DNA of 64,000 nt from Brenneria roseae subsp. roseae. GTDB taxonomy: Bacteria; Pseudomonadota; Gammaproteobacteria; Enterobacterales; Enterobacteriaceae. Both the position numbers and the translations under genes were made by a program. Positions 1 to 10,538 of the stretch are shown here, piece by piece. Position 1 is the first letter of the stretch. Every line of letters begins with the position of its first letter. The stretch spans positions 62,001 through 126,000 of the forward strand of contig NZ_KZ819030.1 in NCBI RefSeq assembly GCF_003115845.1. Reading direction: 5' to 3'. The notes beneath the pieces are model-generated. The model was not told the origin of the DNA, did not search any database, and worked only from the letters and a program-made list of their open reading frames with translations.

Positions 1-735
1 AATTAAATCCAGCGCCGCATGCGCACGCGTAATTAATTTTTCCTCTTTCAGAAAATAACCCGGGAAAGTGGCCTTTGAGATCATATATGCCGATCCGGCA
101 TGCACCGTCAGATTTTGAATATGCTCAACGCCCTGCCGCACCATTTCCAGACGTTCGCTAAAAGGGAAAAAAGACACATCTTCCCGTACCACGAAAACGT
201 GCAGCCAGTCACACGACTGCGCCGCATGCTCAGCCAGATACCGATGTCCAAGCGTGAACGGATTGGCATTCATCACAATGGCTCCGATGTTTTTCCCGGG
301 TCGGGAAAACGTCGCCAGAGACTGGCAATACTGTTTAATACCAATCGGGGTGTTTTCCATCAGCACCGCCGTATCTTGATATTGCGCCAGCGGATAAAAA
401 CCGCATCCGCGAAAAATGGCGATATTTTCCGGTTTGGTATAGAGGAAAAGATGAAAATGGCCGCGCAGTGCCGCCTGCTGAACCACTTCATTAACCACCT
501 GAACGCCCAGATTCAGATCCCGGTATTCCGGGGCAACCGCGACACATTTAATGGTGTTTGACGCCATGCCGGCACAGGCCACCCGCTTGCCGTCTAACCG
601 GCCGACGACAAACGTCTCGATATCGTTATCCATGCCGAGTTGGCACTGCGCCAGAAACTGGCGAATTCCCGCCATCTCCCGGGGCTGCATGCGAACATCC
701 AGCGTGTCAAAAAAGATGGAATCATTGGCATACAT
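1..735 (-). CDS. citC: [citrate (pro-3S)-lyase] ligase CitC, 3' part cut by window edge
   Basis: This enzyme acetylates the thiol of the citrate lyase prosthetic group, which activates citrate lyase for anaerobic citrate cleavage. The reverse-strand frame stays open from ATG at 735 to position 1, giving 245 residues of a family usually near 350, so the C-terminus lies outside the window. Residues 1-130 look like a GNAT-type acetyltransferase domain (VAVAPEYR, then GCGFY). A nucleotidyltransferase domain starts near residue 150, with NANPFTLGH carrying the (T/H)xGH motif at 161-164. An AGGA Shine-Dalgarno lies 9 nt before the ATG. It is the third gene of a leftward citS-FAH-citC unit, and citDEF would be expected beyond the edge. 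The overlapping plus-strand frames are shadows. Confidence 0.93.
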   Translation of the reverse strand, partial: MYANDSIFFDTLDVRMQPREMAGIRQFLAQCQLGMDNDIETFVVGRLDGKRVACAGMASNTIKCVAVAPEYRDLNLGVQVVNEVVQQAALRGHFHLFLYTKPENIAIFRGCGFYPLAQYQDTAVLMENTPIGIKQYCQSLATFSRPGKNIGAIVMNANPFTLGHRYLAEHAAQSCDWLHVFVVREDVSFFPFSERLEMVRQGVEHIQNLTVHAGSAYMISKATFPGYFLKEEKLITRAHAALDLI

Positions 736-813
736 AACGGTTAATCCTGCATCTGGCGGTTATTCAATATAAAAACATTCGCAAACCTCCGGGTTATCCC
801 GGAGGCTTATCGC

Positions 814-1698
814 TTAGTGCGCAGCCGCAACAGATGCGCCTTCAGCCGGCTTCATCGTCTGGCCGGCATCAACCACGACATTGCGTAAATGACCAATGTT
901 CTCAATCTCAACTTCAATGCAGTCACCCGCTTTCATGAAAAGAGGCGGGTTGCGTTTTTTGCCTACCCCTCCCGGCGAACCGGTAATGATGACGTCGCCA
1001 GCGCTCAGCGCGGTGAAGGTACTGATGTATTCAATCAGTTCGGCTACCTTATGGATCATGCTGCCGGTATTGTCATCCTGCACCATCCGGCCATTCAGAT
1101 AAGTGCGAATCGCCAGCACATGCGGATCGGGAATTTCATCCGCCGTTGTCAGATAAGGGCCAAATGCGCCCGTTTTCTGCCAGTTTTTACCTGCGGTAAA
1201 CCAGCTGTGCTGCCAGTCGCGCGCGGAACCGTCCATATAGCAGCTGTAACCGGCAACGTGAGAAAGCGCCGCATCGCGGGAAATATTTTGTCCGTCCTTG
1301 CCGATAATGACCGCCAGTTCCCCTTCATAATCAAACTCGTTGGAGTAATGCGGTTTAATAACGGGCGTAGCATGCCCGGTTTGTGAATCAGCAAAACGGA
1401 CAAATAATGTCGGCGCGGGATTCACTTCATCAAACTCTTTGCGTTTTGCCGCATAATTCATACCGACGCATAATATTTTTCCCGGCTCGACAATCACCGG
1501 TAAAAATGTCACATCCGATACCGGTACATCCGGCGTGGCATGAATAAACTCTTGTGCGACATTTAATGCATCCTGCATGAGCAGCGATTTTAAATCAGCG
1601 TACTGGCGCCCTATTTTACTGCCGAGATCGATTAAGCCGGTCGGTGTATAAATACCGTAGCTGTTCTTACCGTTATAACGGTAGCTTGCAAGTTTCAT
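814..1698 (-). CDS. Fumarylacetoacetate hydrolase (FAH) family protein in the citrate locus
   Basis: This 294-residue protein belongs to the FAH superfamily, whose members hydrolyse, decarboxylate or tautomerise 2-oxo acids using a divalent metal. The metal-binding pattern is visible as FDYEGELAVIIGK (two Glu) followed by YMDGSARDWQ (Asp), and SPGGVG lies near the C-terminus. In the lid segment NYAAKRKEF, Lys stands where FAHD1-type oxaloacetate decarboxylases have the catalytic His, while the Glu is kept. The C-terminal tail is Ala-rich. A start nine codons upstream (1725) is possible, but MKLASYRYNG fits the family better. It lies between citS and citC on the same strand. A role in oxaloacetate handling after citrate cleavage is inference; the substrate cannot be read from the sequence. 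Confidence 0.85.
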   Translation of the reverse strand: MKLASYRYNGKNSYGIYTPTGLIDLGSKIGRQYADLKSLLMQDALNVAQEFIHATPDVPVSDVTFLPVIVEPGKILCVGMNYAAKRKEFDEVNPAPTLFVRFADSQTGHATPVIKPHYSNEFDYEGELAVIIGKDGQNISRDAALSHVAGYSCYMDGSARDWQHSWFTAGKNWQKTGAFGPYLTTADEIPDPHVLAIRTYLNGRMVQDDNTGSMIHKVAELIEYISTFTALSAGDVIITGSPGGVGKKRNPPLFMKAGDCIEVEIENIGHLRNVVVDAGQTMKPAEGASVAAAH

Positions 1699-1761
1699 AA
1701 TATTTCCCGTTGAAAATAAGCCCACGATAAACCGCAGCGTTATTTCTTTTCGATAGTGTGC

Positions 1762-3132
1762 TCAGACTAAAAAATTGGCCAATATCAGCAGTGCAACCGA
1801 TACGTTAATCGCCCCGCCGATACGCGTTGCAATTTGTGCGAACGGCATCAGAACCATACGGTTACCCGCCGTCAGGATCGCCACATCCCCCGTACCGCCC
1901 TGTCCGCTCTGGCAACAGGAAATAATGGCAACATCAATAGGATGCATCCCGATTTTCTTGCCAACAAAGAATCCCGTCATTACCAGCGCAGTAACCGTGG
2001 AAACGATCACCAACAGGTTTTGCAGCGTGAATGCATTCACCAATTCCTGCCACGGCGTAATGGCAACCCCTACGGCAAACAGAATCGGATAAGTGACTGA
2101 CGTCTGGAAGAATTTATAGACGACCTGCGAACCTTCGAGCATTTTCGGCGACACGCCGTGAAGCAGTTTCACCAGCACCGCAACAAACAACATCCCTACC
2201 GGTGCGGGCAGACCGATCATTTTGTGTCCCAGCATGCCAATCATATAGAGCAGAATGGCCAGCAGGGCGCCCGACGCGATGGTCGTCACATCGGCTTTAC
2301 CGCTGAAACCCGCTACAGGCGTGCCGCTGTCGGTTTTTCCCAGCTCATTGCCTTTATTCGGCATCAGTTCGCCTTCGCCCGTCAGATGCGGATAACGCTT
2401 GCCAAGTTGGTTCAACATGCCGGCAATAATAATCGCGGTCAGGCTGCCCAGCATGACGACAGGAAGGATTCTTCCCAACGCAACACCTTGTTCCATATGC
2501 AGAATAGTGGCATAGCCGATCGATAGCGGGATCGCGCCCTCTCCGACGCCACCGGCCATAATAGGCAGAATCAGGAAGAAGAAGATTTGGAACGGGTCCA
2601 TACCTAATGCGATACCAATCGCCATACCAATCAGCATACCGGCGACTTCACCACATAACATCGGGAAGAAAATTCGCAGAAAGCCCTGAATCAGCGTTTG
2701 CCGATTCATGCTCATAATGCTGCCGACAATAATGCAGCAAATATAGAGGTAGAGAATATTGGTGCTTTTATAGAACTTGACCGTGGATTCAACCACGACA
2801 TCCGGCAGCAGACCGTAATACACCATTGCTGATGGAATAAAGGTGGCGCAAATTGCCGCCGCGCCCATTTTGCCGATAATCGGCAGACGCTTGCCAAACT
2901 CACCGCAGGCAAAACCGAAGAACGCCAGTGTGGCGACCATCACCACAATATCACTCGGCAGTTTGCCATTCAGACAGTCAATGCCGATTAATGCGCCGGC
3001 CAGTAAAAAGAGTGGGACAGGTATAATACCTACCTTATAGGTATCAAGAATGTGCCACCATTTTTCCTTTAATGAAACCTTACCCGTCGTTTCATTATTT
3101 ACCACAATATATGAATCATCAGTTGTACTCAT
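1762..3132 (-). CDS. citS: Citrate/2-hydroxycarboxylate:Na+ symporter, CitS family
   Basis: This 456-residue inner-membrane transporter of the 2-hydroxycarboxylate family imports citrate with sodium; malate transport is a possible alternative. The protein is strongly hydrophobic with about 11 membrane segments. It carries both family hallmark re-entrant loops: GGVGEG in the first half and GQGGTGDV in the second, each with the GGxG motif. A hydrophilic N-terminus of about 30 residues precedes the first helix. It is the first gene of the leftward unit, 63 bases before the FAH gene start. The start ATG follows a GGGGAT purine tract. A CRP-like site and long direct repeats lie upstream, so catabolite and CitB control are likely. 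Confidence 0.92.
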   Translation of the reverse strand: MSTTDDSYIVVNNETTGKVSLKEKWWHILDTYKVGIIPVPLFLLAGALIGIDCLNGKLPSDIVVMVATLAFFGFACGEFGKRLPIIGKMGAAAICATFIPSAMVYYGLLPDVVVESTVKFYKSTNILYLYICCIIVGSIMSMNRQTLIQGFLRIFFPMLCGEVAGMLIGMAIGIALGMDPFQIFFFLILPIMAGGVGEGAIPLSIGYATILHMEQGVALGRILPVVMLGSLTAIIIAGMLNQLGKRYPHLTGEGELMPNKGNELGKTDSGTPVAGFSGKADVTTIASGALLAILLYMIGMLGHKMIGLPAPVGMLFVAVLVKLLHGVSPKMLEGSQVVYKFFQTSVTYPILFAVGVAITPWQELVNAFTLQNLLVIVSTVTALVMTGFFVGKKIGMHPIDVAIISCCQSGQGGTGDVAILTAGNRMVLMPFAQIATRIGGAINVSVALLILANFLV

Positions 3133-3189
3133 AACCCAATCCCCTTTGTATTTTGTTTGCGCATCATAGGGAGTCGATCATTATTATTA

Positions 3190-3205
3190 TGTGATTATCT
3201 TCAAA
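3190..3205. promoter_or_regulatory. CRP-like site upstream of citS
   Basis: TGTGA, six bases, then TCAAA matches the CRP consensus TGTGA-N6-TCACA with one mismatch. It is centred about 65 bases upstream of the citS start codon. This fits the known catabolite control of citrate fermentation in enterobacteria, but the transcription start is not known. Confidence 0.5.
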
Positions 3206-3229
3206 TTAAAAAATGAGTTTTAAAGGCAC

Positions 3230-3337
3230 TTATGGTTTTTATGGGTTATATTAATAAAGACTTTACAAAACAAATAATTATGAATTTTTAACGAAAAATA
3301 TAAATTTTATGGTTTATATGGGTTTTATGGTTTTTAT
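3230..3337 (+). repeat. Direct repeats in the cit regulatory region
   Basis: A 21-base unit beginning TTATGGTTT occurs at 3230-3250 and 3307-3327, identical at 19 of 21 positions. A shortened 13-base copy follows at 3325-3337. The units are 77 and 18 bases apart. The arrangement suggests a multi-site operator for the adjacent response regulator. Confidence 0.7.
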
Positions 3338-3551
3338 TTCCTAAAAAGAATTATGTTGGTAAAAAGTAATTAAGTTGTTTATTAAAAAAGAATTTACGTT
3401 TAATTTTTTATAACGTAAAGCGACTGAAACAGCTAATAACAAAATTTAAACGTGGAATCGCTCACAAGTTTCTTTTTCCTTCTGCCTGGCTATTCTCATT
3501 CATGTTAAATTACCGGCTATTTTCAGCTAATCAGACGGACTGGCTTTTATC

Positions 3552-5171
3552 ATGCCATTGAAAATTTCTTTTCATATCAAATTATTTATCTATTTGATTG
3601 TTTTTTTCTCTATATTGCTGACATTGGCCGGCGTCTATTACTACCATGATATTGATAAACAACTTTATTCCGAAATGGGCGCCCGGGCGCAGGTTCAGGC
3701 CCGGGAAATTGCCGTCATTCCTTCGCTGGTCGAGTCGGTGAGAAACCAGGATATCGATCAGATTGATACCCTCGTTCGTCAGTTGAAACAACGCAGCGAT
3801 GCCAGCTATATCGTCATCGGCGATAGCCGGGGCCGACATCTCTTTCATTCGGAAGACAGCCGACAGATAGGCACCGCCATGGTCGGCGGGGATAATCCCG
3901 AGGTCCTGGCCGGGAAAAGTATTATCTCCGTTCGTCGTGGCGGAATTGGCATTTCTCTGCGCAGCAAAGCCCCGATTATGGATGGTGACAGAGTCATCGG
4001 CATTGTGTCGGTCGGCTATCTGAAAACGCACATCGATAACCTCACCTTCGCCAAACTGGCACGCATTTTACTGGTCATCCTTACCATGTTTGTTGCGCTG
4101 TTTATTTTTTCGTGGTGGTTCTCCCGTAACCTGAAAAAGCAGATGTTCGGTCTGGAACCTCATGAAATCCGCCTGTTGGTTCGACAACAGAAAGCCTTGC
4201 TGGAATCGATTTATGAAGGCGTGATTGCCATTGATAAGCAGCATCGGATTGCGGCAATCAATCATGCCGCCAAAGAAATTCTGACCCTCACCGAACCCTC
4301 TAACCGGCTGCGGGGCCGGCCGATTGAAGAGGTTATCAAACCCGTTCCCTTTTTCTCCGGCGAAGAGATGTGGATAAACGATACGCACGACGAAATTTGC
4401 CGTTTCAATCATGCCACGGTGATCGCCAGTCGCGTGCGCATCATGCTGGAGGATGAACTGCAAGGCTGGGTCATCAGCTTTCGGGGAAAAAATGATATTC
4501 ACACCCTCAGCATGCAGCTCAGTCAGGTAAAACGGTATGCCAACAGCCTGCGGATTTTACGCCATGAGCAGTTGAACTGGACCGCCACACTCGCCGGGCT
4601 GTTGCATTTGAAACGCTATGATGAAGCGGTTCGTTACATCGAAGCACAGTCGGAAAGCGCTCAGGTGATACTGGACTTCATTTCCCGGCGTTTCTGTTCA
4701 CCGGCACTGTGTGGATTGCTGCTGGGTAAATACGCGGCGGCCAGAGAAAAAGGCATTGAAATGATCTTCGATCCCCGCTGTCAGCTGACTCACATTCCTG
4801 CGGCGCTGAGTGAAACCGAACTGATGTCCATCATCGGGAACCTGCTGGACAACGCGGTGGAAGCCACGCTTGCGAATCAAACGCCGCACTATCCGATAGA
4901 AATTTATATTCACGACGGCGAGCAGGAATTGGTCATAGAAATCGCCGATCAGGGAACCGGGATCGATCCGGCCATCGCCGACAACGTATTCGAGCTGGGC
5001 GTTACCAGCAAAACGCAGGGCGATCACGGGTTGGGGCTGCATCTGGTCGCCAGCTATGTCAATCAGGCCCAGGGGTTTATTGAAGTCTCGGCCAATCAGC
5101 CGCAGGGCAGCGTATTTTCCATTTTTATACCTAAAAAATCTTCCGCCTATACCCACTGTATTTCAAGCTGA
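3552..5171 (+). CDS. citA: Sensor histidine kinase CitA/DpiB (citrate sensor)
   Basis: This 539-residue membrane kinase senses citrate and phosphorylates the response regulator encoded next. A first membrane helix (about residues 9-28) and a second (about 174-193) flank a periplasmic Cache/PAS sensor domain. A cytoplasmic PAS domain follows (about 215-300). The phospho-acceptor region is RHEQLNWTATLAGLLHL, where the His lies in the form typical of the CitA/DcuS family. The ATPase domain shows N-box DNAVEA, G1 DQGTGID and G2 HGLGLHL. Family length is about 540-550. The stop codon sits just before the citB start, indicating co-transcription, and the gene diverges from citS. It could equally be called dpiB; the citrate ligand is inferred from the neighbours. 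Confidence 0.92.
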   Translation: MPLKISFHIKLFIYLIVFFSILLTLAGVYYYHDIDKQLYSEMGARAQVQAREIAVIPSLVESVRNQDIDQIDTLVRQLKQRSDASYIVIGDSRGRHLFHSEDSRQIGTAMVGGDNPEVLAGKSIISVRRGGIGISLRSKAPIMDGDRVIGIVSVGYLKTHIDNLTFAKLARILLVILTMFVALFIFSWWFSRNLKKQMFGLEPHEIRLLVRQQKALLESIYEGVIAIDKQHRIAAINHAAKEILTLTEPSNRLRGRPIEEVIKPVPFFSGEEMWINDTHDEICRFNHATVIASRVRIMLEDELQGWVISFRGKNDIHTLSMQLSQVKRYANSLRILRHEQLNWTATLAGLLHLKRYDEAVRYIEAQSESAQVILDFISRRFCSPALCGLLLGKYAAAREKGIEMIFDPRCQLTHIPAALSETELMSIIGNLLDNAVEATLANQTPHYPIEIYIHDGEQELVIEIADQGTGIDPAIADNVFELGVTSKTQGDHGLGLHLVASYVNQAQGFIEVSANQPQGSVFSIFIPKKSSAYTHCISS

Positions 5172-5200
5172 TGGGTATGACACTAACAGGGATTCAGAGA

Positions 5201-5902
5201 ATGATGCACACTGATAATTTCGATGTCTTAATCGTTGAAGATGAGAAAAGGCTGGCAAATATTCATGCTGAATTTATTGAAAAAAATTTCGGCTTACGCG
5301 TCGTTGGCATCGCCGCGACGCTGTCGGACGCCAAAAGATTACTGCAACAACATAAGCCCCGCCTGATTCTGCTGGATAATTATCTGCCGGACGGCGAAGG
5401 CGTTTCGCTCATTGAGAGCGAATGGCTCAAAGGGCTTAATTGCTCGGTGATTTTCATCACTGCCGCCAGCGATATGAACACCTGCGCCCAGGCAATCCGC
5501 TGTGGCGCGTTTGACTATATCATCAAACCCGTGTCCTACCCGCGGCTACGCTCATCGCTGGAGCGCTTTATTCAGTTTGTCAAAACCCAGCACACATACA
5601 AGTTTGTCGACCAGCAAAACGTCGATATTCTCTACCAGTTGCAATCCTCTGGATCAGCGGCGGGTTCTGTGGGCAAAGGCATCGAAGAGAATACGCTGGG
5701 CCTGATTCGGCAGATTTTTGTCAATGACGACGAAGACCTGCTCTATTCCGTGGATGATGTGGTAGCGAAAACCGGTTTAAGTAAAACGACCGCGCGTCGC
5801 TATCTGGAATATTGCGTGGAAAGCCACTTTCTCGATATCGAAATGCGCTATGGAAAGATTGGGCACCCTCGGCGGCTATACCGCAAAAAACCGACTGAAT
5901 AA
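5201..5902 (+). CDS. citB: Response regulator CitB/DpiA
   Basis: This two-component regulator is the partner of the upstream kinase and the likely activator of the citrate genes. The receiver domain has the acidic pocket in LIVEDE, the phospho-acceptor Asp in LLDNYLPDG, and Lys in IIKPVSYPRL. A C-terminal helix-turn-helix includes KTGLSKTTARRYLEYC, which is typical of the CitB/DcuR family. The frame extends upstream to an ATG at 5171 overlapping the citA stop. I prefer ATG 5201 because AGGGA lies 8 bases before it and the protein then starts directly at the receiver domain, as in homologues (233 residues). Confidence 0.9.
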   Translation: MMHTDNFDVLIVEDEKRLANIHAEFIEKNFGLRVVGIAATLSDAKRLLQQHKPRLILLDNYLPDGEGVSLIESEWLKGLNCSVIFITAASDMNTCAQAIRCGAFDYIIKPVSYPRLRSSLERFIQFVKTQHTYKFVDQQNVDILYQLQSSGSAAGSVGKGIEENTLGLIRQIFVNDDEDLLYSVDDVVAKTGLSKTTARRYLEYCVESHFLDIEMRYGKIGHPRRLYRKKPTE

Positions 5903-5955
5903 CCGACACGCCCGGTCACTCTGGCGATCCCACGGTAATAAAATAGCCGATTGGG

Positions 5956-6786
5956 TTAATTCAGCGGCATCGTCATCGGGTCGGGGTATTGATATTCAAA
6001 CCCGAGCTCATGACAAATGCGCTGTCCGTCAACCAGACGCCCCGGAGCATTATTGTCGTCCGCAACAAACTGCGGCGGGGGCAGATTTAATTTGCGAGCC
6101 TGATCGGGATAGTAGTCCCGTTTGGCAGGATGTTCCAGCGCACAAAGGTTATAAAGATGTCCGCCATGCGGTCGTTTCAGCAAGAGTTGAATGGCCGACA
6201 TCACATCTTCCTGATGAACCAGATTCACGCCCTGAGAGCCGTCACGCAATCCCGTTTTCCCCGCCAGAAAACGCCCCGGATGACGCTCTCCGCCAACCAG
6301 TCCCGCCAGGCGCAGAATATCCACCGAAGTATCAGGCAAATGTTGCAACCATTGCTCAAGCGCTACCAGCACTTTACCTGCGGTAGTGACAGGGTTGAGC
6401 GGCGAGTTTTCTTTTACCGTCCCCGCAGTGCTGCCATAAACAGACGTTGAACTGGTAAAAATAATGCGAGGCACATGAAAAACGCGGGCCGTATTGACCA
6501 ATTGCTGCACTGCCTGGGCATAACTTTCCCCGCCTTGCGCAGTCCGGCTGACCGGAAGCGTGATAATAAGCACATCCACTTGCAATAACGCACTCAGTTC
6601 ATTGGCATCACACTTCAGTTCGGGAGTAAGCAGAAGCGGATAACATTCGATGCCGCTCAGCCGGGCGGCTTCCACGCCATCAATCGTCGTTTTACTGCCG
6701 ACGACCTGATAGCCTTGCCCATTCAGCGCCAGTGCCAGCGGCATACCCAGCCAGCCTAATCCGATAATCGCCACTTTTTTCATCAT
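5956..6786 (-). CDS. yeeZ: NAD(P)-binding SDR-family protein YeeZ
   Basis: This 276-residue member of the extended short-chain dehydrogenase/epimerase group is close in length to E. coli YeeZ (274), which sits beside the his operon there too. The N-terminal Rossmann motif is AIIGLGWLGMPLA. IIFTSSTSVYGS corresponds to the substrate-binding strand, with Ser/Tyr positions of the family. Its substrate is unknown. Two adjacent ATG codons are possible starts (6786 or 6783); GGGAG precedes both. It faces citB convergently, with about 50 bases between the stops, and is divergent from the his operon, so its promoter shares the 6787-7016 interval. Confidence 0.88.
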   Translation of the reverse strand: MMKKVAIIGLGWLGMPLALALNGQGYQVVGSKTTIDGVEAARLSGIECYPLLLTPELKCDANELSALLQVDVLIITLPVSRTAQGGESYAQAVQQLVNTARVFHVPRIIFTSSTSVYGSTAGTVKENSPLNPVTTAGKVLVALEQWLQHLPDTSVDILRLAGLVGGERHPGRFLAGKTGLRDGSQGVNLVHQEDVMSAIQLLLKRPHGGHLYNLCALEHPAKRDYYPDQARKLNLPPPQFVADDNNAPGRLVDGQRICHELGFEYQYPDPMTMPLN

Positions 6787-6943
6787 TTGCTCTCCCAGAT
6801 AAGGAATCCCCTAACTTGGGTCATCGAGAATGTATAGCCAAGATAGCTTTACTATAATATCGCTTCAGAAGGTAATGCTGATTTCTTTTTAATTTTTCCA
6901 AACATTCGCCCTTGCCGACCTTCCCCTATTCAGTAAAAAAGTG

Positions 6944-6973
6944 TTGCATACATACCCGCACATGGTTTAGGTT
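6944..6973 (+). promoter_or_regulatory. his operon promoter
   Basis: A -35 element TTGCAT (6944-6949) and a -10 element TAGGTT (6968-6973) are 18 bases apart. The GGTTTAGGTTA context matches the known his promoter of E. coli and Salmonella. Transcription would start about 40 bases before hisL. Confidence 0.75.
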
Positions 6974-7016
6974 ATCCGACAGGCAGTATTACACAGATAT
7001 AACCAAGAGACATTTT

Positions 7017-7064
7017 ATGACATGCGTTCTGTTTAACCACCATCATCACCATCATCCTGACTAG
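7017..7064 (+). CDS. hisL: his operon leader peptide HisL
   Basis: This 15-residue peptide begins MTCVLFN and continues with six consecutive His codons, then Pro-Asp and TAG. It is the classic his attenuation leader: ribosome stalling on the His codons when charged tRNA-His is scarce favours the antiterminator. E. coli has seven His codons, so this copy is one shorter. It is followed by the antiterminator and terminator sequences and by hisG. Confidence 0.95.
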   Translation: MTCVLFNHHHHHHPD

Positions 7065-7082
7065 TCTTTCAGGCGATTGGTG

Positions 7083-7158
7083 CTGGAAGACGTTCAGATC
7101 TTCCAGTGGCGCAGAACGAAAAGAGAGCCCTCGGAAGATCACTTCCGAGGGCTTTTTT
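7083..7158 (+). terminator. his attenuator (antiterminator and terminator)
   Basis: The terminator stem AGCCCTCGGAAG (7126-7137) pairs perfectly with CTTCCGAGGGCT (7142-7153) across a 4-base loop and runs into a T tract. Upstream, CTGGAAG and CTTCCAG (about 7083-7106) can pair with each other or with the terminator arms. This gives the alternative structures needed for attenuation. Confidence 0.93.
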
Positions 7159-7213
7159 ATTGGCCCACATTTTTGAAAATAAGTATTTAATTTGACAGGT
7201 TAATGAGGTTTCC

Positions 7214-8112
7214 ATGCTGGATAAAACACGTTTACGGATAGCAATGCAAAAGTCAGGTCGTCTGAGTGACGATTCACGCGAACTGCTGGCACGTTGTGGT
7301 ATTAAAATCAATTTACATCAACAACGTCTTATCGCTTTTGCTGAAAACATGCCGATCGATATTCTGCGCGTCCGCGATGATGATATCCCTGGTCTGGTCA
7401 TGGATGGTGTTGTCGATTTAGGTATTATCGGTGAAAACGTGCTGGAAGAAGAACTGCTTAACCGCCGCGCCCAAGGCGAAGATCCGCGCTACTTTACGCT
7501 GCGTCGGCTGGATTTCGGGGGATGTCGTTTGTCTCTGGCCATGGCGCTGGACGAAGAATACACCGGACCGCAATGCCTGCAAAACAAACGTATTGCGACC
7601 TCCTACCCTCACCTGCTCAAGCAATATCTCGATCGTAAATCCATCAGTTTCAAATCCTGTCTGCTGAATGGCTCCGTTGAAGTCGCGCCACGCGCCGGAT
7701 TGGCGGACGCCATCTGCGATCTGGTATCAACCGGTGCAACACTGGAAGCGAACGGCCTGCGCGAAGTCGAGGTTATCTACCGTTCCAAAGCCTGCCTGAT
7801 TCAGCGCGATGGTGAAATGTCCGCCGATAAGCAGGAATTGATTGATAAATTGCTGACGCGTATGCAGGGCGTTATTCAGGCCCGCGAATCAAAATATATT
7901 ATGCTGCATGCGCCAAGCGAGCGCCTGGACGACGTTATTTCATTATTACCGGGCGCCGAACGCCCCACCATTCTGCCGCTGGCCGGCGATCAAAGCCGCG
8001 TCGCCATGCACATGGTCAGTAGCGAAACTCTGTTCTGGGAAACCATGGAAAAACTCAAATCACTCGGCGCCAGCTCAATTCTGGTGTTGCCGATTGAAAA
8101 AATGATGGAGTA

Positions 8113-8113
<1 letters not shown>
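7214..8113 (+). CDS. hisG: ATP phosphoribosyltransferase HisG
   Basis: HisG catalyses the first committed step of histidine synthesis, joining ATP and PRPP, and is feedback-inhibited by histidine. At 299 residues it is the long, self-regulated form with a C-terminal regulatory domain, the same length as in E. coli. The start [18 protein letters not shown] and the PRPP-binding stretch [14 protein letters not shown] are characteristic. It is the first structural gene after the attenuator. TGAGG precedes the ATG by 8 bases, and its stop overlaps the hisD start by one base. Confidence 0.98.
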
Positions 8114-10523
<2,410 letters not shown>

Positions 10524-10538
10524 TCCTAAGGAGCCAAT

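Larger units (their letters stand above)
3133..3551. promoter_or_regulatory. AT-rich divergent regulatory region between citS and citA
   Basis: This 419-base gene-free stretch separates divergent citS and citA and is far richer in A+T than its surroundings. It contains a CRP-like site (3190-3205), a 21-base direct repeat at 3230-3250 and 3307-3327 with a third partial copy at 3325-3337, and a perfect inverted repeat TTTACGTT/AACGTAAA at 3393-3400 and 3412-3419. Klebsiella citrate genes are known to be controlled by CRP and phosphorylated CitB from such intergenic regions. Assigning these repeats to CitB is inference. Confidence 0.75.

Noticed and set aside
100-772. Plus-strand open frames of 153 and 73 codons at the left edge
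   Set aside because: They lie antisense to citC, whose reverse-strand translation gives a recognisable family sequence; the plus-strand products resemble nothing and are shadows.
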